Source: a virus
IMG/VR virus record: IMGVR_UViG_3300008050_007858
Location: 1 to 54,188 of that record
Reading direction: 5' to 3' (one strand)
Length of the DNA: 54,188 nucleotides
The translations under genes and the position numbers were made by a program. Below are positions 35,859 to 43,712 of this stretch, one piece after another; position 1 is the stretch's first letter, and each line of letters opens with the position of its first letter. Under the pieces are notes generated by a model. That model saw only the letters and a list, made by a program, of their open reading frames with translations, made no database searches and was not told the origin of the DNA.

Positions 35859-36049
35859 TATTCCGTTTCAAACATCTGTTTCTCAGGTTGGATATTCGGT
35901 GATACAGTAGGGGGATTAGTAACGATAATTTCGTTTCCGCTCACATTAAGATCCCAGTCTTTAAGTAAGTCTGTAATGTCTATTTGTTCAGCCAGACACT
36001 TTTGTAAAGTCATCAAAAGAGCGCCGATGGCTTGGTCTGATAATTTCAT
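35858..36049 (-). CDS. small acidic phage protein of unknown function
   Basis: A 63-residue protein starting [20 protein letters not shown], likely an amphipathic helix, followed by EQIDITDLLKDWDLNV and a polar tail ending QMFETE. No membrane span or motif is visible. I recall proteins with 'GAL-x-x-x-LQ-x-x-L' starts and 'ITDLL-x-D(W/L)' cores in aquatic T4-like phages near the zinc-ribbon gene. It is coupled on both sides by ATGA and TAATG overlaps, so it is a real gene in this operon. Confidence 0.65.
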   Translation of the reverse strand: MKLSDQAIGALLMTLQKCLAEQIDITDLLKDWDLNVSGNEIIVTNPPTVSPNIQPEKQMFETE

Positions 36050-36456
36050 TTGCTTTCCTCCATTAAATAGTTTTGAACCAACTCGTGGATTGAGCCATCA
36101 ACATTATCTTTCCATGACTCATCTTCTTTTAAAATTCTATCTCGAATATTAGTAGCAGAAATAAATCCGACATCTTGTGGCGGCACATGTTCTATAATCC
36201 CATATCCCACACCTCTACCGTAATTTACACTTGAAATATCCGGGATTGGAATTGCCACCACATCCTCATCCGCATAAACAGCACGAATCATATTGAGGGT
36301 TTGCTCAGTGGTAAAAGGATTCTTTTCATCGGGAGGTATATCCCTCACGGCAATTAAAATAGGTTCATCATTTTTTAGTTGCTGGTCTATAAGCCACTTA
36401 TGTCCATTGTGAAATGGTTGCCATCGTCCCACAAACATTGCTCTTCTCTTATTCAT
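36046..36456 (-). CDS. NadM/NMNAT-like nucleotidylyltransferase
   Basis: A 136-residue protein of the cytidylyltransferase-like fold (PF01467). [15 protein letters not shown] contains the nucleotide-binding (H/T)xGH signature, and [13 protein letters not shown] supplies the C-terminal 'ISxTxxR' motif. The [10 protein letters not shown] form is closest to archaeal-type NMN adenylyltransferase (NadM). It could adenylylate NMN to NAD, or activate another phosphorylated substrate with ATP or CTP. The open frame extends to 36567, but I choose ATG 36456: AAAGGA lies five bases upstream, the family N-terminus begins there, and it overlaps the CysC-HAD gene by only eight bases. Its place next to APS kinase may or may not mean a shared pathway. 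It lacks ATP-sulfurylase motifs. Confidence 0.8.
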   Translation of the reverse strand: MNKRRAMFVGRWQPFHNGHKWLIDQQLKNDEPILIAVRDIPPDEKNPFTTEQTLNMIRAVYADEDVVAIPIPDISSVNYGRGVGYGIIEHVPPQDVGFISATNIRDRILKEDESWKDNVDGSIHELVQNYLMEESK

Positions 36457-37399
36457 TTTTTTCCTTTCGTAAAACATCTTTAACCGTGTTTTTCCATGAA
36501 ATAAATTTATATCCCCGATCATCGATATATATATCGGCAGGGATTTTGAAGTTAGATATCTCATCAAAGTAGTGTCTTAGGTTTTTATCCTGTAGCCAAG
36601 AGTCGATTATAGACGCCGGCCGGGAGGATAGAACCACGAGCCTTTTCCCGGCTTCTTTGAGATGGTCTAGAGATTCTTTTAGGTCTTCCATTGGGTCGTC
36701 ATAGGCATTCATCAACCCCTGAAACCCTTGACTATACTTATGGATCACTCCATCAAAATCTACAGCAATTGTCCTCTTTTTTTCCAGAACATTAACCTCA
36801 TCGACGCTGGAAAGATACTCATTCTTTTCCAGATATTTTATTACCATATTAGCGCACTCTTCTAATGAGCCCCGACAAGTGTTAATGGTTATCTCTGGGT
36901 TAAGTGGTTCCTCATAGGGAGCACTTATACCGGTAAAATTAGGTATCTCTCCACTTCTTGCTTTTTTGTATAAGCCTTTGGGGTCTCGTTTTTCGCATAT
37001 TTCCAGCGGAGCTTTGACGTATATTTCAATGAAATTGCCTCCCATTACTGACCTAGCAGAGTCTCTATCCTCTCGATAAGGGGAGATGAAAGCCGTACAC
37101 ACCAGGCTTCCGGCATCAGCAAACAATTTAGCTACTTCGGAAATCCGCCGAATGTTCTCTTTTCTTTCGTGGGGTTTGAAACCCAGATCCTTATTGAGCC
37201 CCATTCTTACGTTATCCCCATCTAGAAGATGGGTTTGACATGAGCGGCGGTGAAGCAGTACCTCGACTGCGTTGGCTAAGGTAGACTTTCCAGAGCCTGA
37301 TAGTCCAGTAAACCAAAGAACTGCCGGCTTGTGTCCGTTTTTTAATATTTTGTCACGCAGTGCGACTGATGTATTATGAAAATGTAAATTTTTTGTCAT
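36449..37399 (-). CDS. cysC: APS kinase (CysC) fused to a HAD-type phosphatase domain
   Basis: A 316-residue two-domain protein. Residues 1-197 are adenylylsulfate kinase: Walker [10 protein letters not shown] (32-40), DGDNVR (60-65), [13 protein letters not shown] (104-116) and [20 protein letters not shown] (139-158). This enzyme phosphorylates APS to PAPS, the universal sulfate donor. Residues about 205-316 form a HAD domain: VDFDGVIH with Asp214 and Asp216 as motif I, VVLSSRP as motif II and ADIYIDDRG as motif IV. The HAD substrate is unknown; one speculation is PAP or another nucleotide by-product. The gene overlaps DUF2061 (ATGA) and the nucleotidylyltransferase. Host CysC proteins are usually about 200 residues without HAD. 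Confidence 0.9.
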   Translation of the reverse strand: MTKNLHFHNTSVALRDKILKNGHKPAVLWFTGLSGSGKSTLANAVEVLLHRRSCQTHLLDGDNVRMGLNKDLGFKPHERKENIRRISEVAKLFADAGSLVCTAFISPYREDRDSARSVMGGNFIEIYVKAPLEICEKRDPKGLYKKARSGEIPNFTGISAPYEEPLNPEITINTCRGSLEECANMVIKYLEKNEYLSSVDEVNVLEKKRTIAVDFDGVIHKYSQGFQGLMNAYDDPMEDLKESLDHLKEAGKRLVVLSSRPASIIDSWLQDKNLRHYFDEISNFKIPADIYIDDRGYKFISWKNTVKDVLRKEKNE

Positions 37400-37605
37400 G
37401 TGTTCTTAACTCCGAACTTGGATAGATTATACCACATTCTTTCGTGTCCGTAATACAAAAGTATCTTAGTTATTAATTCCACCGCACCTATTTTAACCCC
37501 GATCATTGGATCTCCAGAGATTAACCAACCCAATATAATTGTGTCAAGAGTTCCAACCATGCGCCAACTAATTGCTTTGGCGATATGTCGTTTACGAGCT
37601 ACCAT
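37396..37605 (-). CDS. DUF2061 small membrane protein
   Basis: A 69-residue protein matching DUF2061 (PF09834): [40 protein letters not shown] and YYGHERMW. Two hydrophobic helices (about residues 13-30 and 35-55) predict a membrane protein. In bacteria, DUF2061 proteins are frequently beside sulfate-activation genes such as cysC and cysN, though their role is unknown; linkage to cysC is repeated here in a phage. It overlaps cysC as ATGA and lies seven bases from the methyltransferase-like gene. No strong ribosome site precedes the ATG. Confidence 0.85.
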   Translation of the reverse strand: MVARKRHIAKAISWRMVGTLDTIILGWLISGDPMIGVKIGAVELITKILLYYGHERMWYNLSKFGVKNT

Positions 37606-37612
37606 TATTCAG

Positions 37613-38230
37613 TCACCGCTCTTCCTTTTTTATTAGTTGATATGCGAACATATATAATCCATCTTCTTGTGGGCGTCGGACATTAAGTTTAATACCAACT
37701 TGAAATCCCTCTAAAGTAAATAACTTTTCATAAAACTGATTCATAAAATCCAGACTTATATCGGAGCTATCATCTACTTTATAAAATTTTTCTCTTCTTC
37801 GGGCCCATTGTATCTTGTCTTCAAAATCAAATGGTTTAGTTTTGACATTGAATATTATTATTGAATTGTCCGATACACACCCCAGGGAAGGCAAGAGGGA
37901 ATCAAAATGTTCACAATATTGATATTTACTACCATAACAGCCTTGTGGGTTGTCTAAAACAACCAAATCGTATTTACCCCCCTCTTCTTGGATCATCTTA
38001 TGGGAATCGCCAATAGAAACAACGGCGTTGCTGGGTAGGTTTTTTTCAAGATCATTTTTAAATCTTTTTTCTATCTCCCAAGCATGTACTTTGCTTACCT
38101 TGTGTGCGTAAAATTTTGTCTGCCAAGTTGCGTCTCGGGCAAAGAGATCTAGCGCAACGAATTTACTCATATCTATGTGGTGTTGGTTTTCTAATAAATA
38201 AATTACTTCCCTGATGGCGCTATCTCTCAT
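37613..38230 (-). CDS. SAM-dependent methyltransferase-like protein
   Basis: A 205-residue protein with a class I methyltransferase outline. FVALDLFARDATWQTKFYAH resembles motif I (normally DxFxGxGxxT), KVHAWEIEKRF supplies the acidic residue after strand 2, SIGDSHKMI the motif before strand 4, and YDLVVLDNPQGCYG strand 4 with a DNPQG instead of DPPY. The Gly-rich loop is atypical, so it may be a divergent or inactive enzyme. The substrate could be a sugar, protein or nucleic acid. It lies between the dehydrogenase gene (11-base overlap) and DUF2061. Confidence 0.6.
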   Translation of the reverse strand: MRDSAIREVIYLLENQHHIDMSKFVALDLFARDATWQTKFYAHKVSKVHAWEIEKRFKNDLEKNLPSNAVVSIGDSHKMIQEEGGKYDLVVLDNPQGCYGSKYQYCEHFDSLLPSLGCVSDNSIIIFNVKTKPFDFEDKIQWARRREKFYKVDDSSDISLDFMNQFYEKLFTLEGFQVGIKLNVRRPQEDGLYMFAYQLIKKEER

Positions 38231-39098
38231 CTGCTTGTTGATCCTTTACAAACTTCATCGGCTCCTCTATGGATACCGCTCTTCCTATAAGTTTTTCCCA
38301 GTCCCTGTCTGGTCGTACCTCAAGATTTTTTTCCCAAACCGCCGTCATAATTGCTGGGTTGATGTTGCATTCTAGCATGACTTTGATAATAGCGTTAACA
38401 TCCTTTGGAAAACAGGAGCCTCCAAAGCCATACCTACCATCGGGTCCTGGTGTTGATAAGTGTGTTTTGCCTATCCTTTTATCATACAATGAATATTCTA
38501 CAACTTTATCATAATCAATATTTTTTTGTTCGCATATTTGTCGCATTTCATTGGCAAAAGAAACCTTAGTAGCCAAAAAGCAATTACAGAAATACTTTAC
38601 CATTTCCGCCGTATTAGATCCAGTCTTAAGGATTGGAGTAGAGGGAAATCTTTTCCGATATAGGTTTTTAATTATTGTCGTTGCGGGGCGGGGACCTCCC
38701 ACAATAATTCGGTCTTGGTTCTTAAAGTCTTGTATAAAATTAGCTTCGGTTAAAAACTCGGGGTTGAACACTAGAGATAGGTTTTTATATTTGGACCCCA
38801 GCCGTTCGGTTGTGCCGGGAGGCACAGTTGACTTAAGGACTGCTATGTGCCCCTTAGAGAGTCGATTCAAATCTTCTAATACATTTTCTACGATCTCAGT
38901 ATTACAGCTACCATCTTTGTTCATCGGAGTAGGAACACAGACAAATATTATTTTAGACCTTTCACATAATTCCGTAAGAGAGGAACAGGTAGAATTTTTA
39001 TTAATGTCATATGTGTGAACCTCGAACACTCCTTCAAAGCCAACCCGAACGGCGGTCCCTACAAATCCCTGCCCTATGATCCCGATGTTATTATCCAT
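38220..39098 (-). CDS. short UDP-glucose/GDP-mannose 6-dehydrogenase
   Basis: A 292-residue enzyme of the UDP-glucose/GDP-mannose dehydrogenase family. GIIGQGFVG (6-14) is the NAD-binding loop, CVPTPMNKDG and STVPPGT are conserved loops, and GFGGSCFPKD contains the catalytic Cys229. Reaction: two-step NAD-dependent oxidation of the C6 alcohol of a nucleotide sugar to a uronic acid. The usual protein is 430 to 450 residues with a third, UDP-binding domain; this one stops soon after the central helix, without that domain. AGGAGGA before the ATG is a strong ribosome site. It probably gives acidic sugars for the glycan made by the surrounding transferases. Confidence 0.85.
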   Translation of the reverse strand: MDNNIGIIGQGFVGTAVRVGFEGVFEVHTYDINKNSTCSSLTELCERSKIIFVCVPTPMNKDGSCNTEIVENVLEDLNRLSKGHIAVLKSTVPPGTTERLGSKYKNLSLVFNPEFLTEANFIQDFKNQDRIIVGGPRPATTIIKNLYRKRFPSTPILKTGSNTAEMVKYFCNCFLATKVSFANEMRQICEQKNIDYDKVVEYSLYDKRIGKTHLSTPGPDGRYGFGGSCFPKDVNAIIKVMLECNINPAIMTAVWEKNLEVRPDRDWEKLIGRAVSIEEPMKFVKDQQADER

Positions 39099-39963
39099 GA
39101 ATATCCTCCTTTAATTTTTGAAAGCACTCGTGAATTCCGTCCCGAATATTTACATCGGTTTTCCATCCCAGTTTAAACAACGAAGAAGGTTGTGCTTGTG
39201 TTTCGAAGACATCTCCGGGGCGGCCATCCACATACTCGAAATGTACTTCTGGGAAATATTCTTGGCAGATTTTTTTCATTTCATTAAGAGAAATATTGGT
39301 CCCGGTTCCTGTGTCATACACTCCCCCATTAAATTTGCCCTCATATTCCATTGCAAAGATATTAGCCGCTACCACATCCCGCACATTTAACATATCACGT
39401 TTTTGATACCCCGTTCCGGTGATGAATGGATTTTTGTTTTGACGAATATATTCCATCCAATTAGCTACAGCAGTAGCATAAGCACCATCTGCCCTTTGGT
39501 CCGGGGAATACACATTAAAATATCTTAAAGATACGGTATCAATACCATATAACTTGGCGTATAAAGTGGTCTCTATTTCTGAGGTTAACTTCTGGAGTGC
39601 GTAAGGACTTTCGGGACCGTCACCGTTTCCAACTACTGAGGATGAGCTAGAATAAACAAACCTCTTACACTCTACTTCCCTCGCAAGATCTAAAATCCAC
39701 GACGTCGCTAAAGTATTATTAATCATTGTAGAGAGAGGATTTTCAACACTGAACTCTACTCGGGGCCAGCACGCTAAATGGAATATAATTTCCGGGTTAA
39801 AGTCTAAGTACTTCTGGCGGGATGACCCACTTAGTATCTCTGATATCTCACCCGAATTTTCATCTTCTGTATCGATACCTATTATTTCATGCCCACGCAT
39901 CATTAACGTATTATACAGGTGTGTTCCGATATATCCTTTATGTCCCGTTACTAAACACCGCAT
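39091..39963 (-). CDS. NAD-dependent sugar epimerase/dehydratase (extended SDR, GalE/WbpP-like)
   Basis: A 290-residue extended short-chain dehydrogenase. TGHKGYIG (6-13) is the NAD-binding loop, YSSSSSVVG and YALQK (Tyr121/Lys125) are the catalytic Ser-Tyr-Lys triad, RYFNVYSPDQR and DMLNVRDVV are typical of GalE, WbpP and related 4-epimerases or dehydratases. It converts a nucleotide sugar in the cytoplasm; which one is not readable from sequence. It lies directly upstream of the dehydrogenase, with an eight-base overlap. Together they could give uronic or epimerised sugars. Start ATG 39963 has GGGAGAA upstream. Confidence 0.85.
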   Translation of the reverse strand: MRCLVTGHKGYIGTHLYNTLMMRGHEIIGIDTEDENSGEISEILSGSSRQKYLDFNPEIIFHLACWPRVEFSVENPLSTMINNTLATSWILDLAREVECKRFVYSSSSSVVGNGDGPESPYALQKLTSEIETTLYAKLYGIDTVSLRYFNVYSPDQRADGAYATAVANWMEYIRQNKNPFITGTGYQKRDMLNVRDVVAANIFAMEYEGKFNGGVYDTGTGTNISLNEMKKICQEYFPEVHFEYVDGRPGDVFETQAQPSSLFKLGWKTDVNIRDGIHECFQKLKEDIHG

Positions 39964-39978
39964 CGTTGGATTCTCCCT

Positions 39979-40569
39979 CTACATATTCAGATTATAAAGC
40001 ATAGAGTAGTAATTTTTAACCTGTGGAGAAAAAAAGTCTACTTTTATATTAGATGTTTTAAACTTTTCAAGTTCTAGGTAATCTTTACCGCTTGGTCCCG
40101 AGAGGTATATTGAAGCTTCTGTCCTTTTACAGATATCCAATAACAAATCGGTCTTGGAGCCAGTGACACCTAGAGATGAAGCATATATTATGGGCGTAGT
40201 AATATTCATTCTTTCTCTACACCATTCGATAGACCGCATATTGATGTCTATTAGTTTTTCGTGCTCATAAATTGATGTGGCGTCCATCTTAAGGTTGTGA
40301 GATATTTTCTTAATCACCTTTTTTCGCCAGTGATTGAGTGAATTATCTACTGTTACCACATCTTTGATCATCTTAGAAGTGCTACTTTTAGGTACTGAAA
40401 CACCAAACCACTCCTCGGATCCCTGTTTGTTCAGGAATTTATTTCTATTTTGAAAGTAGTTTTTTCTATATTTAACACAATCAAGAACGATAAACAAATC
40501 CGCACAATCCATCTTTTGAAAAAACCCTTCATAAGGGAAGTGTTCCGGTTGATGTATGGTTACTATCAC
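39979..40569 (-). CDS. WbqC-like protein
   Basis: A 196-residue protein of the WbqC family (PF08889). The N-terminus VTIHQPEHFPYEGFFQKM is diagnostic, followed by the conserved YRKNYFQNRNKFLN and SGPSGKDYLELEKF segments. WbqC proteins occur in O-antigen and surface-polysaccharide clusters and are thought to be enzymes acting on sugar nucleotides or amines; the reaction is not firmly established. The start is GTG overlapping the previous stop (GTGA), with AGGAAACC upstream. Its presence among sugar-modifying genes supports a surface-glycan pathway. Confidence 0.85.
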   Translation of the reverse strand: MIVTIHQPEHFPYEGFFQKMDCADLFIVLDCVKYRKNYFQNRNKFLNKQGSEEWFGVSVPKSSTSKMIKDVVTVDNSLNHWRKKVIKKISHNLKMDATSIYEHEKLIDINMRSIEWCRERMNITTPIIYASSLGVTGSKTDLLLDICKRTEASIYLSGPSGKDYLELEKFKTSNIKVDFFSPQVKNYYSMLYNLNM

Positions 40570-41330
40570 CTGAGGTTTCCTAATATTTTCTCCTTAGTAT
40601 CAATTTGCTCAAAGATGCTGGATTCTGTATCAAATTTCTTTTTAACCACCATCAAATTACAATAATGGTGGAAAAATAAAATATCATTTCTAAACTCCCG
40701 AGGATTCATGTTGAGATATTTCTCTATATTTTGCGATATAGGGTGAGAAAAATTAGCCCTATTAGATTTGTCGGCTTGTATCCTTTTCTCTACCAAATTC
40801 GATGAAAAAATATCCAAATCTACCGAACGAATTTGTTTAACCAAAAACTCATCCCATTTATCTCTGTCCTGGGGGTATCCTAAGAAATGGTTATGGAACA
40901 CCATACTTGTATCTTCTATAAAATATAACCCTCCATTTTTTAAGCTTTCCCAAAGATATTCATAAGAATTTATCATATGGAAAAACACATGACTTCCGTC
41001 ATCAATTATAATATCAAAATCAATTTTCTTGATTGGATCAAAAGTGCTAGGGTTATTTTGGTCACCAATAAGGATTTCTATATTTTCTTCCTTGTGGCTT
41101 AAGCATTTTGGATCAATGTCTACTCCCCATATTTTAGCATTTGGAAAATATTTCTTCCACAACCTTAGGGATTCTCCATTTTTTACTCCAATTTCTAAGA
41201 TGTTTACCTTCTCCTGGCGAAGGGCGTGAAGGTAGAAATCATAGATCGGATAGTAGTGCGCAAATTTATCCGTATTCATGTTATGTTTGGCTGCTTCTTT
41301 TTTATCAATATTAGTTAAAGGGGTGTCCAT
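40566..41330 (-). CDS. class I SAM-dependent methyltransferase (sugar O-methyltransferase-like)
   Basis: A 254-residue protein. HYYPIYDFYLHALRQEKVN precedes motif I ILEIGVKNGESLRLW, then WGVDIDP, VLIGDQ-like EILIGDQNNP and FDIIIDDGSH. This layout matches the family that includes macrolide and rhamnosyl O-methyltransferases and surface-sugar methylases. The likely job is O-methylation of a sugar residue. CAGGAG lies seven bases before the ATG. It is flanked by WbqC (GTGA overlap) and PIG-L. The DNA here is visibly more AT-rich than the virion genes. Confidence 0.75.
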   Translation of the reverse strand: MDTPLTNIDKKEAAKHNMNTDKFAHYYPIYDFYLHALRQEKVNILEIGVKNGESLRLWKKYFPNAKIWGVDIDPKCLSHKEENIEILIGDQNNPSTFDPIKKIDFDIIIDDGSHVFFHMINSYEYLWESLKNGGLYFIEDTSMVFHNHFLGYPQDRDKWDEFLVKQIRSVDLDIFSSNLVEKRIQADKSNRANFSHPISQNIEKYLNMNPREFRNDILFFHHYCNLMVVKKKFDTESSIFEQIDTKEKILGNLR

Positions 41331-41359
41331 TTATTTGATCTCCTGTATTAGTATTAAAA

Positions 41360-41989
41360 TCATATCCATTTTAATATCCTATAGCACTCATAATGTTTGT
41401 ATTTTCCTTTTGTAAAATTTTCATGAAAATAGCGGGTTCCGAAATCGTAGTGAGACTCACTCTGAAGGTAATATCCTAGCTTACTGTAGGATTGTTCTAC
41501 ATTTATATCATAAAAGTTTAGCATCTTCTTTTTGATGTTAAATTCTTCTGATTCTAACCCGAGCCAATAATTTGGAACAAAGTTTAATGAACTGGGGGAG
41601 TAAAAAGTGATGAATTTATTACAATACTTATAAAGACCTTTGGATATATAATGGAGACTAGTATGGTCTGTATGACAATCTTCACTGTCGTGAGTCACAA
41701 GATCAAATACACCTTGTTTAAAGTCGATCGATTTATAAATTTTATCCTTCACCAAGTCAAAATTAGTGGTTAAAGATCGTTGATCAAATCCTAAATTAGT
41801 ATACTTTATTTTTCTTCCACACATTTCTTCTATGAGAGACAAATTACGTTCCCAAATACTCACTTTAGGAGCCCAAGTAGAAGCAGTAATAATTTCAATA
41901 TTGTTATACAGTGAGTGATTCCTCAACAAAAATCCCAAACACGAGATTTCAAAATCATCTAGATGGGCCACAAAAAAATAAAGAGTCAT
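41360..41989 (-). CDS. PIG-L/LmbE-family deacetylase
   Basis: A 209-residue protein. FVAHLDDFE (7-14) is the AHxDD(E) zinc motif of PIG-L deacetylases, slightly changed from the usual AHPDDE, and ITASTWAP and ERNLSLIEEM are the following conserved blocks. CHTDHTSLH (105-113) supplies the second H-x-D-H ligand pair. These zinc enzymes remove the N-acetyl group from GlcNAc-containing lipids or sugars. Within this cluster it would create a free amine on a glycan building block, which might then be sulfated, methylated or acylated. The ATG overlaps the upstream stop (ATGA). Length is normal. Confidence 0.85.
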   Translation of the reverse strand: MTLYFFVAHLDDFEISCLGFLLRNHSLYNNIEIITASTWAPKVSIWERNLSLIEEMCGRKIKYTNLGFDQRSLTTNFDLVKDKIYKSIDFKQGVFDLVTHDSEDCHTDHTSLHYISKGLYKYCNKFITFYSPSSLNFVPNYWLGLESEEFNIKKKMLNFYDINVEQSYSKLGYYLQSESHYDFGTRYFHENFTKGKYKHYECYRILKWI

Positions 41990-42957
41990 GTCGAAAGCAT
42001 CCTTACTATATCCTCGTGAGCTACACGACAGCCCTCCTCCATAGAATATGCTCCTTGGGCGAATTCAAAAGCCTGTTTAGACAAATTGTGGGTTGAGGCC
42101 TCTCTGATTTTTTCGATCATCTCGGCAAAAGAGTGCGGGTTATGATTTTTATATTGAAAACAATAGGCGTAAGCGGACTTGTGAGTTAAAACTAAATCGG
42201 AGATTATACAGGGAGTTCCTCCTCTTAGTGATTCAAAAATAACCCTGGGGCTGGGATCAAAAGGCTGAAAGGGTCTTGGGTCTGTGGTCAAAAATGAAAA
42301 CTTTGATTTTCTAATCTCTTCAGCCACCACCTCCCTCGGAACATCTCCCAAAAAGCGATAAGATAAAGATTTTCTTTCAAGTATTGTTTTGATAGTGTCA
42401 ACATAGGGCTGGTTTCTTACAGGTCCTATGAACACAAACTCGTGAGATTTGAAATCTTCCGGGGATATCAGGTTGAGGAATTCTATTTGATTTTTATCTG
42501 TCCCGAGACTGCCGACACAGACTATTTGTTGTGGTCTGTCTTGGTATGGATAATAGGATGAAAATATCTCCTGCATTTCGGGAGTAGGCGGCTTAATAAG
42601 TTGACCATCGGTAAAATAAGCATCAACCCCCTCTAAATTACCCGGAACTCCCAAGGGTATCAAGTTAATAACTTTAGTAGTGGGAGAATAAAAACTCTTG
42701 CCATAAGTTTGAAACGCACTGCTTTTACAGATAATGTAGTCATATGAGATAGATCTTAGGTACTCAATGTCAACATTTTTAAAAGAATTTTCTCTCTCGT
42801 ATTGAAGGGAAAATTCTCTCTTATCCTTCTTGAAATAGGAATAGACATTGTGATAGTAACGGCTAAAATAGGCAGGCAGTTCATTGCCTTCAAGTTGTCT
42901 TGTTTCCGGAGAAAAATGAAGAAACAAGATTTTAGATTTTTTATTGAAGAACGTCAT
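41986..42957 (-). CDS. GT-B glycosyltransferase
   Basis: A 323-residue protein with a GT-B outline. The N-terminal half starts KSKILFLHFSPETRQLEGNE and ends near PLGVPGNL. The C-terminal half opens with QIVCVGSLGTDKNQIEFLNL and has HEFVFIGPVRN and, as the donor-binding motif, PSPRVIFESLRGGTPCIISD, which carries the conserved Glu. A donor sugar cannot be named. It overlaps the sulfotransferase gene by 17 bases and PIG-L as ATGA. It lies among the most AT-rich genes of the window. Confidence 0.75.
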   Translation of the reverse strand: MTFFNKKSKILFLHFSPETRQLEGNELPAYFSRYYHNVYSYFKKDKREFSLQYERENSFKNVDIEYLRSISYDYIICKSSAFQTYGKSFYSPTTKVINLIPLGVPGNLEGVDAYFTDGQLIKPPTPEMQEIFSSYYPYQDRPQQIVCVGSLGTDKNQIEFLNLISPEDFKSHEFVFIGPVRNQPYVDTIKTILERKSLSYRFLGDVPREVVAEEIRKSKFSFLTTDPRPFQPFDPSPRVIFESLRGGTPCIISDLVLTHKSAYAYCFQYKNHNPHSFAEMIEKIREASTHNLSKQAFEFAQGAYSMEEGCRVAHEDIVRMLST

Positions 42958-43711
42958 CGTGTTTCCAATACCGGGAAAATATATTTTTTTCGTCTCTGGA
43001 TCCTATGAGAATCAAAGTGTCCTTAATGTCTGAGTCGGATATTTCTGGGGTTTTCGTATCTGCAGTTAATTTTACTTGTTGAATCCATTCGTTATTCATT
43101 TCGATCCCAAGCCAGTTACCTATGTTAGAAACACTGCTATCAAAATCATGAAGAATATCTTCATAATAAACACGCAAGAATAAGTCGGGATTTAAGTGAT
43201 CCTCTATATTCGCTGCCTGTAAAGAATCTTCTATCACCTTGGTACAAGCTGCCTCAAATGTGTCATAACCATGAGATTTCATATATGAACGAGCAGCAGC
43301 GGCTGGATGACGAACTAAGTGTAAAAAATAGAAATTATTTTCCTTGGACAATAACAAAAGGTCTGTTGGGGATTCTCTAAAAATTTGTGTAGTGCCGCCA
43401 GCTTTTTTGTCGCCTACAACTAATATCTTTTTCTTTTGAAACTCTGGGGATTTAGACAGGTGCCCCATGCCCTTCCATCGCTCTTGATATTGGGACATAT
43501 TATATCCTGTATTTTCTAGTCCATTTTTAAATTCGGCTAGCGCATTCTGATACAAATCTTGGAGGGCTCTGTCGTAAGGGTATGAGTGGTTGATAACTTT
43601 GTCCAAAAATCTAGATTCATTAGATATCAAACAATTGGGGTGATAATTCAGTACTTGCCCTACGAAAGTACTTCCGGTTCGTCCACTACCAATAAAACAA
43701 AGGTATTTCAT
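42941..43711 (-). CDS. PAPS-dependent sulfotransferase
   Basis: A 256-residue protein. CFIGSGRTGSTFVGQVLNYH (5-24) is the 5'-phosphosulfate-binding P-loop of the sulfotransferase superfamily, and HLVRHPAAAARSYM (131-144) is the 3'-phosphate-binding motif with Arg134 and Ser142. A central Glu/Asp-rich part and the C-terminal NNEWIQQVKLTAD-DTKTPE-like region are also usual. It transfers sulfate from PAPS to a hydroxyl or amine acceptor. PAPS would come from the CysC protein encoded about 5.5 kb downstream on the same strand. The acceptor is probably a sugar, given the neighbours. Start ATG 43711, one base after the GT8-like gene. Confidence 0.85.
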   Translation of the reverse strand: MKYLCFIGSGRTGSTFVGQVLNYHPNCLISNESRFLDKVINHSYPYDRALQDLYQNALAEFKNGLENTGYNMSQYQERWKGMGHLSKSPEFQKKKILVVGDKKAGGTTQIFRESPTDLLLLSKENNFYFLHLVRHPAAAARSYMKSHGYDTFEAACTKVIEDSLQAANIEDHLNPDLFLRVYYEDILHDFDSSVSNIGNWLGIEMNNEWIQQVKLTADTKTPEISDSDIKDTLILIGSRDEKNIFSRYWKHDDVLQ

Positions 43712-43712
43712 C

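Noticed and set aside
36457-36567. 37-residue N-terminal extension of the nucleotidylyltransferase
   Set aside because: It would overlap the end of CysC-HAD by over 100 bases; the family start and an AAAGGA site point to 36456.
38551-39018. Plus-strand ORF of 155 residues
   Set aside because: Antisense to the nucleotide-sugar dehydrogenase, whose catalytic motifs are clear on the minus strand.
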